A DNA stretch of 64,000 bases from Undibacterium sp049340185 (GTDB taxonomy: Bacteria > Pseudomonadota > Gammaproteobacteria > Burkholderiales > Burkholderiaceae_D). The stretch is taken from positions 744,001-808,000 of the forward strand of contig NZ_JBMPPC010000001.1 in the NCBI RefSeq assembly GCF_049340185.1, read 5' to 3'. The notes beneath the pieces are model-generated. The model ran no database searches, had not been told where the DNA came from, and worked only from the letters and a program-made list of their open reading frames with translations. Shown piece by piece: positions 63,601 through 64,000 of this stretch. Made by a program: the position numbers and the translations under genes. Numbering within the stretch: position 1 is the stretch's first letter; the number at the start of each line of letters is the position of its first letter.

Positions 63601-64000
63601 GCCAATCCAGCTTCTGCCAGTCCGCGTAAATCTTCTCGCGTAATTCTGCTACCTGAGCTGTCGACAAATTCCCCAGACTGCTTGTCATATTCAATACCTC
63701 CGATTCCACCTCCATTGTCGATATTTTGCAACGTCGCGTCAATCAGCTTTTGTATATTACCAACATGATCCCCATACACCCAATCTAAGGGCGCAACACC
63801 ATTCTTTGGATTACCCTTAATCTGGGCTGGATGTGGGGCAATATGCTCCGTGGTACCGAACTTTAAGGCGCTGGATAACATCTGCTCAGGCCGACGCAGC
63901 ATCGCGGCATGAGATAAACCAGCAGGGTCACCAATAAAGACTTGACCTGTATTGTGGGCATAGTTAGAAGCAATATGATAAATCTTAGTACCGAATCCAC
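60657..64000 (-). CDS. Giant phage/ICE polyvalent protein, 5'-truncated by window edge
   Basis: At least 1114 codons. The frame is open beyond an internal Met at 63902 to the window end, and the extra residues (IYHIASNYAHNTG, VFIGDPAGLSHAA) continue the same fold. It is therefore incomplete at the N-terminus. The stretch GDPAGLSHAAMLRRPEQM, the region LSPAVHLNNVMTNFVMADWHDV, hydrophobic patches near AFPFMAFSYRAIPMM and MLVGLLNSISYAL, and the charged C-terminal helix recall large polyvalent proteins (LPD38-like) of phages and conjugative elements. These often end long multi-enzyme polypeptides delivered into the host. No catalytic motif is visible in this part. Confidence 0.75.
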   Translation of the reverse strand, partial: GFGTKIYHIASNYAHNTGQVFIGDPAGLSHAAMLRRPEQMLSSALKFGTTEHIAPHPAQIKGNPKNGVAPLDWVYGDHVGNIQKLIDATLQNIDNGGGIGGIEYDKQSGEFVDSSGSRITREDLRGLAEAGLARKVSAGSGTLARYAFLKSALSDQGHQGQTGRKPGELLVRLSGQLRDHVSAVDQNGSGTKEIFYSRIRDDKLTPAERAEKLIQSSARTAAPIDALVKGVTKLTGLDRATTAVYNGAAFILDRYTPEQVKAGFVSDYGVPDAVIDRRAGLSGHMNVQTRKVGNLLDKLSSLTREESRIAYEWMSNSNPQAIAYLEKQLPPESVKVLAEAKNMIDSLSKEAVSLGQLSPEAYERNKMEYLHRSYEKHTLEQDKGEAKRRARAIAIMGDQYKGRGLSESVPMSSIQNTAPEWWNRKLKEGQADKQLKGESFIRLEKHAPSGEGTTPLDGIENRPKGKLQEVVYVPAGEAIPAKYSEWDQAGTYEVQDTKGGNAILWRDFTKQEREKMGEIDEARFAIAKTLHGMIHDVEVGRYMEWIGKKYALAHETQVPGKLIDAKELSLGTMNTVYKPGDWVKIPETKVNDTDAYKYGKLAGKYIPGPIWNDVRQISSGSFKPFGDVYSSILKVWKACKTALSPAVHLNNVMTNFVMADWHDVSASHIHKALKILLAAHDRDGKGMLGTAGNVAARAGMADREAAKEVIGRYQDSGGNIGTWASKELQQDQIQPLLEALEKEAGMDPDSIAAQVGVMNAMQFLLQGELSAAWDAAKGSKPGKAVITEGSTLIDLYQSEDEVFRLAAWLAAKEGGATDMDAGHVSRKSFLDYSINAPWVAGLRATAFPFMAFSYRAIPMMAETVAKRPWKVLKLAMLVGLLNSISYALSGGNEDDERRYLPEEKAGRVWGLVPKLVRMPWNDSHNQPVFLDIRRFIPVGDIVDTGQSNSAIPLPPSVLPGGPMALMGELVLNKSMFTGQAITENTDTAKERVTKTLDYLYKSMTPNLPILPGTHSWDSIVKANSGGTDAFGRELSTGQAILNTVGVKVGSYGQDTLRLNAAKKLQAEMMEIDHNVAKLKREYSRKGMTYDEFVEKARSQQMKKKELAEKFRAQ

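Overview
The window looks like a chromosomal segment of a Burkholderiales betaproteobacterium, most like Oxalobacteraceae of moderate GC (Undibacterium or Herminiimonas type). Three things suggest this. One is the gene order yceD-rpmF-plsX-fabHDG-acpP-fabF-ygfX-rpoE-rseA-rseB-degP on one strand. The others are DUF2863 and DUF4404 proteins, and MaoC/acyl-CoA dehydrogenase clusters whose start sites nearly all carry GGAGAC ribosome-binding sites. The genus is an inference.

Layout. 1-5135: the end of pilU, an ArsC/YffB-like protein, dapE, prmB and the ABC-F ATPase yheS, all on the plus strand. 5136-9660: an accessory stretch with REP-like palindromes, an AT-rich membrane-protein gene cut by an in-frame TAG, a GNAT acetyltransferase, a tautomerase, an Old Yellow Enzyme, a 2OG-Fe(II) oxygenase and AlkD. 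9943-17619 (minus): a secreted LigE-type DNA ligase, then nfeD, qmcA, a flotillin-like SPFH protein and an unusual 896-residue polysaccharide deacetylase-caspase-TPR fusion. 18046-23223: ppsA, its divergent regulator ppsR, and a chemoreceptor. 23432-36699 (minus): a long run with an rRNA methyltransferase, rnhB, a glutaredoxin, the sigma-E envelope-stress module, the fatty-acid synthesis core, rpmF and yceD. 36856-49453 (mostly plus): maf, a tetrapyrrole-methylase-fold methyltransferase, yqhD, ispF and ispD (minus), mfd, serB, and a kinase/acyl-CoA dehydrogenase pair. 49561-56687: a DMT transporter, a YfcG-like GST, a DUF2863 protein, two acyl-CoA dehydrogenases and two MaoC proteins. 57056-60060 (minus): a four-gene operon of M14 carboxypeptidase, CYTH protein, MoaD/ThiS-like beta-grasp protein and BNR-propeller protein. 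60283-64000: the 3' half of a tRNA-Pro gene, which is best read as an attachment-site scar, then the start of an integrated phage-like element with a small membrane protein and a giant polyvalent protein whose frame stays open past the window edge.

Core functions are lysine/peptidoglycan precursor synthesis, fatty-acid and phospholipid synthesis, the MEP isoprenoid pathway, envelope stress, transcription-coupled repair and acyl-CoA catabolism. The less expected content is the deacetylase-caspase fusion beside two SPFH proteins, two families of dispersed intergenic repeats (one MITE-like, about 238 bp, whose two full copies flank serB and of which a third interrupts ispD/ispF), the tRNA-Pro integration scar, and the beta-grasp/BNR/CYTH/M14 operon. 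Assignments rest on reading motifs by eye; no database search was run.
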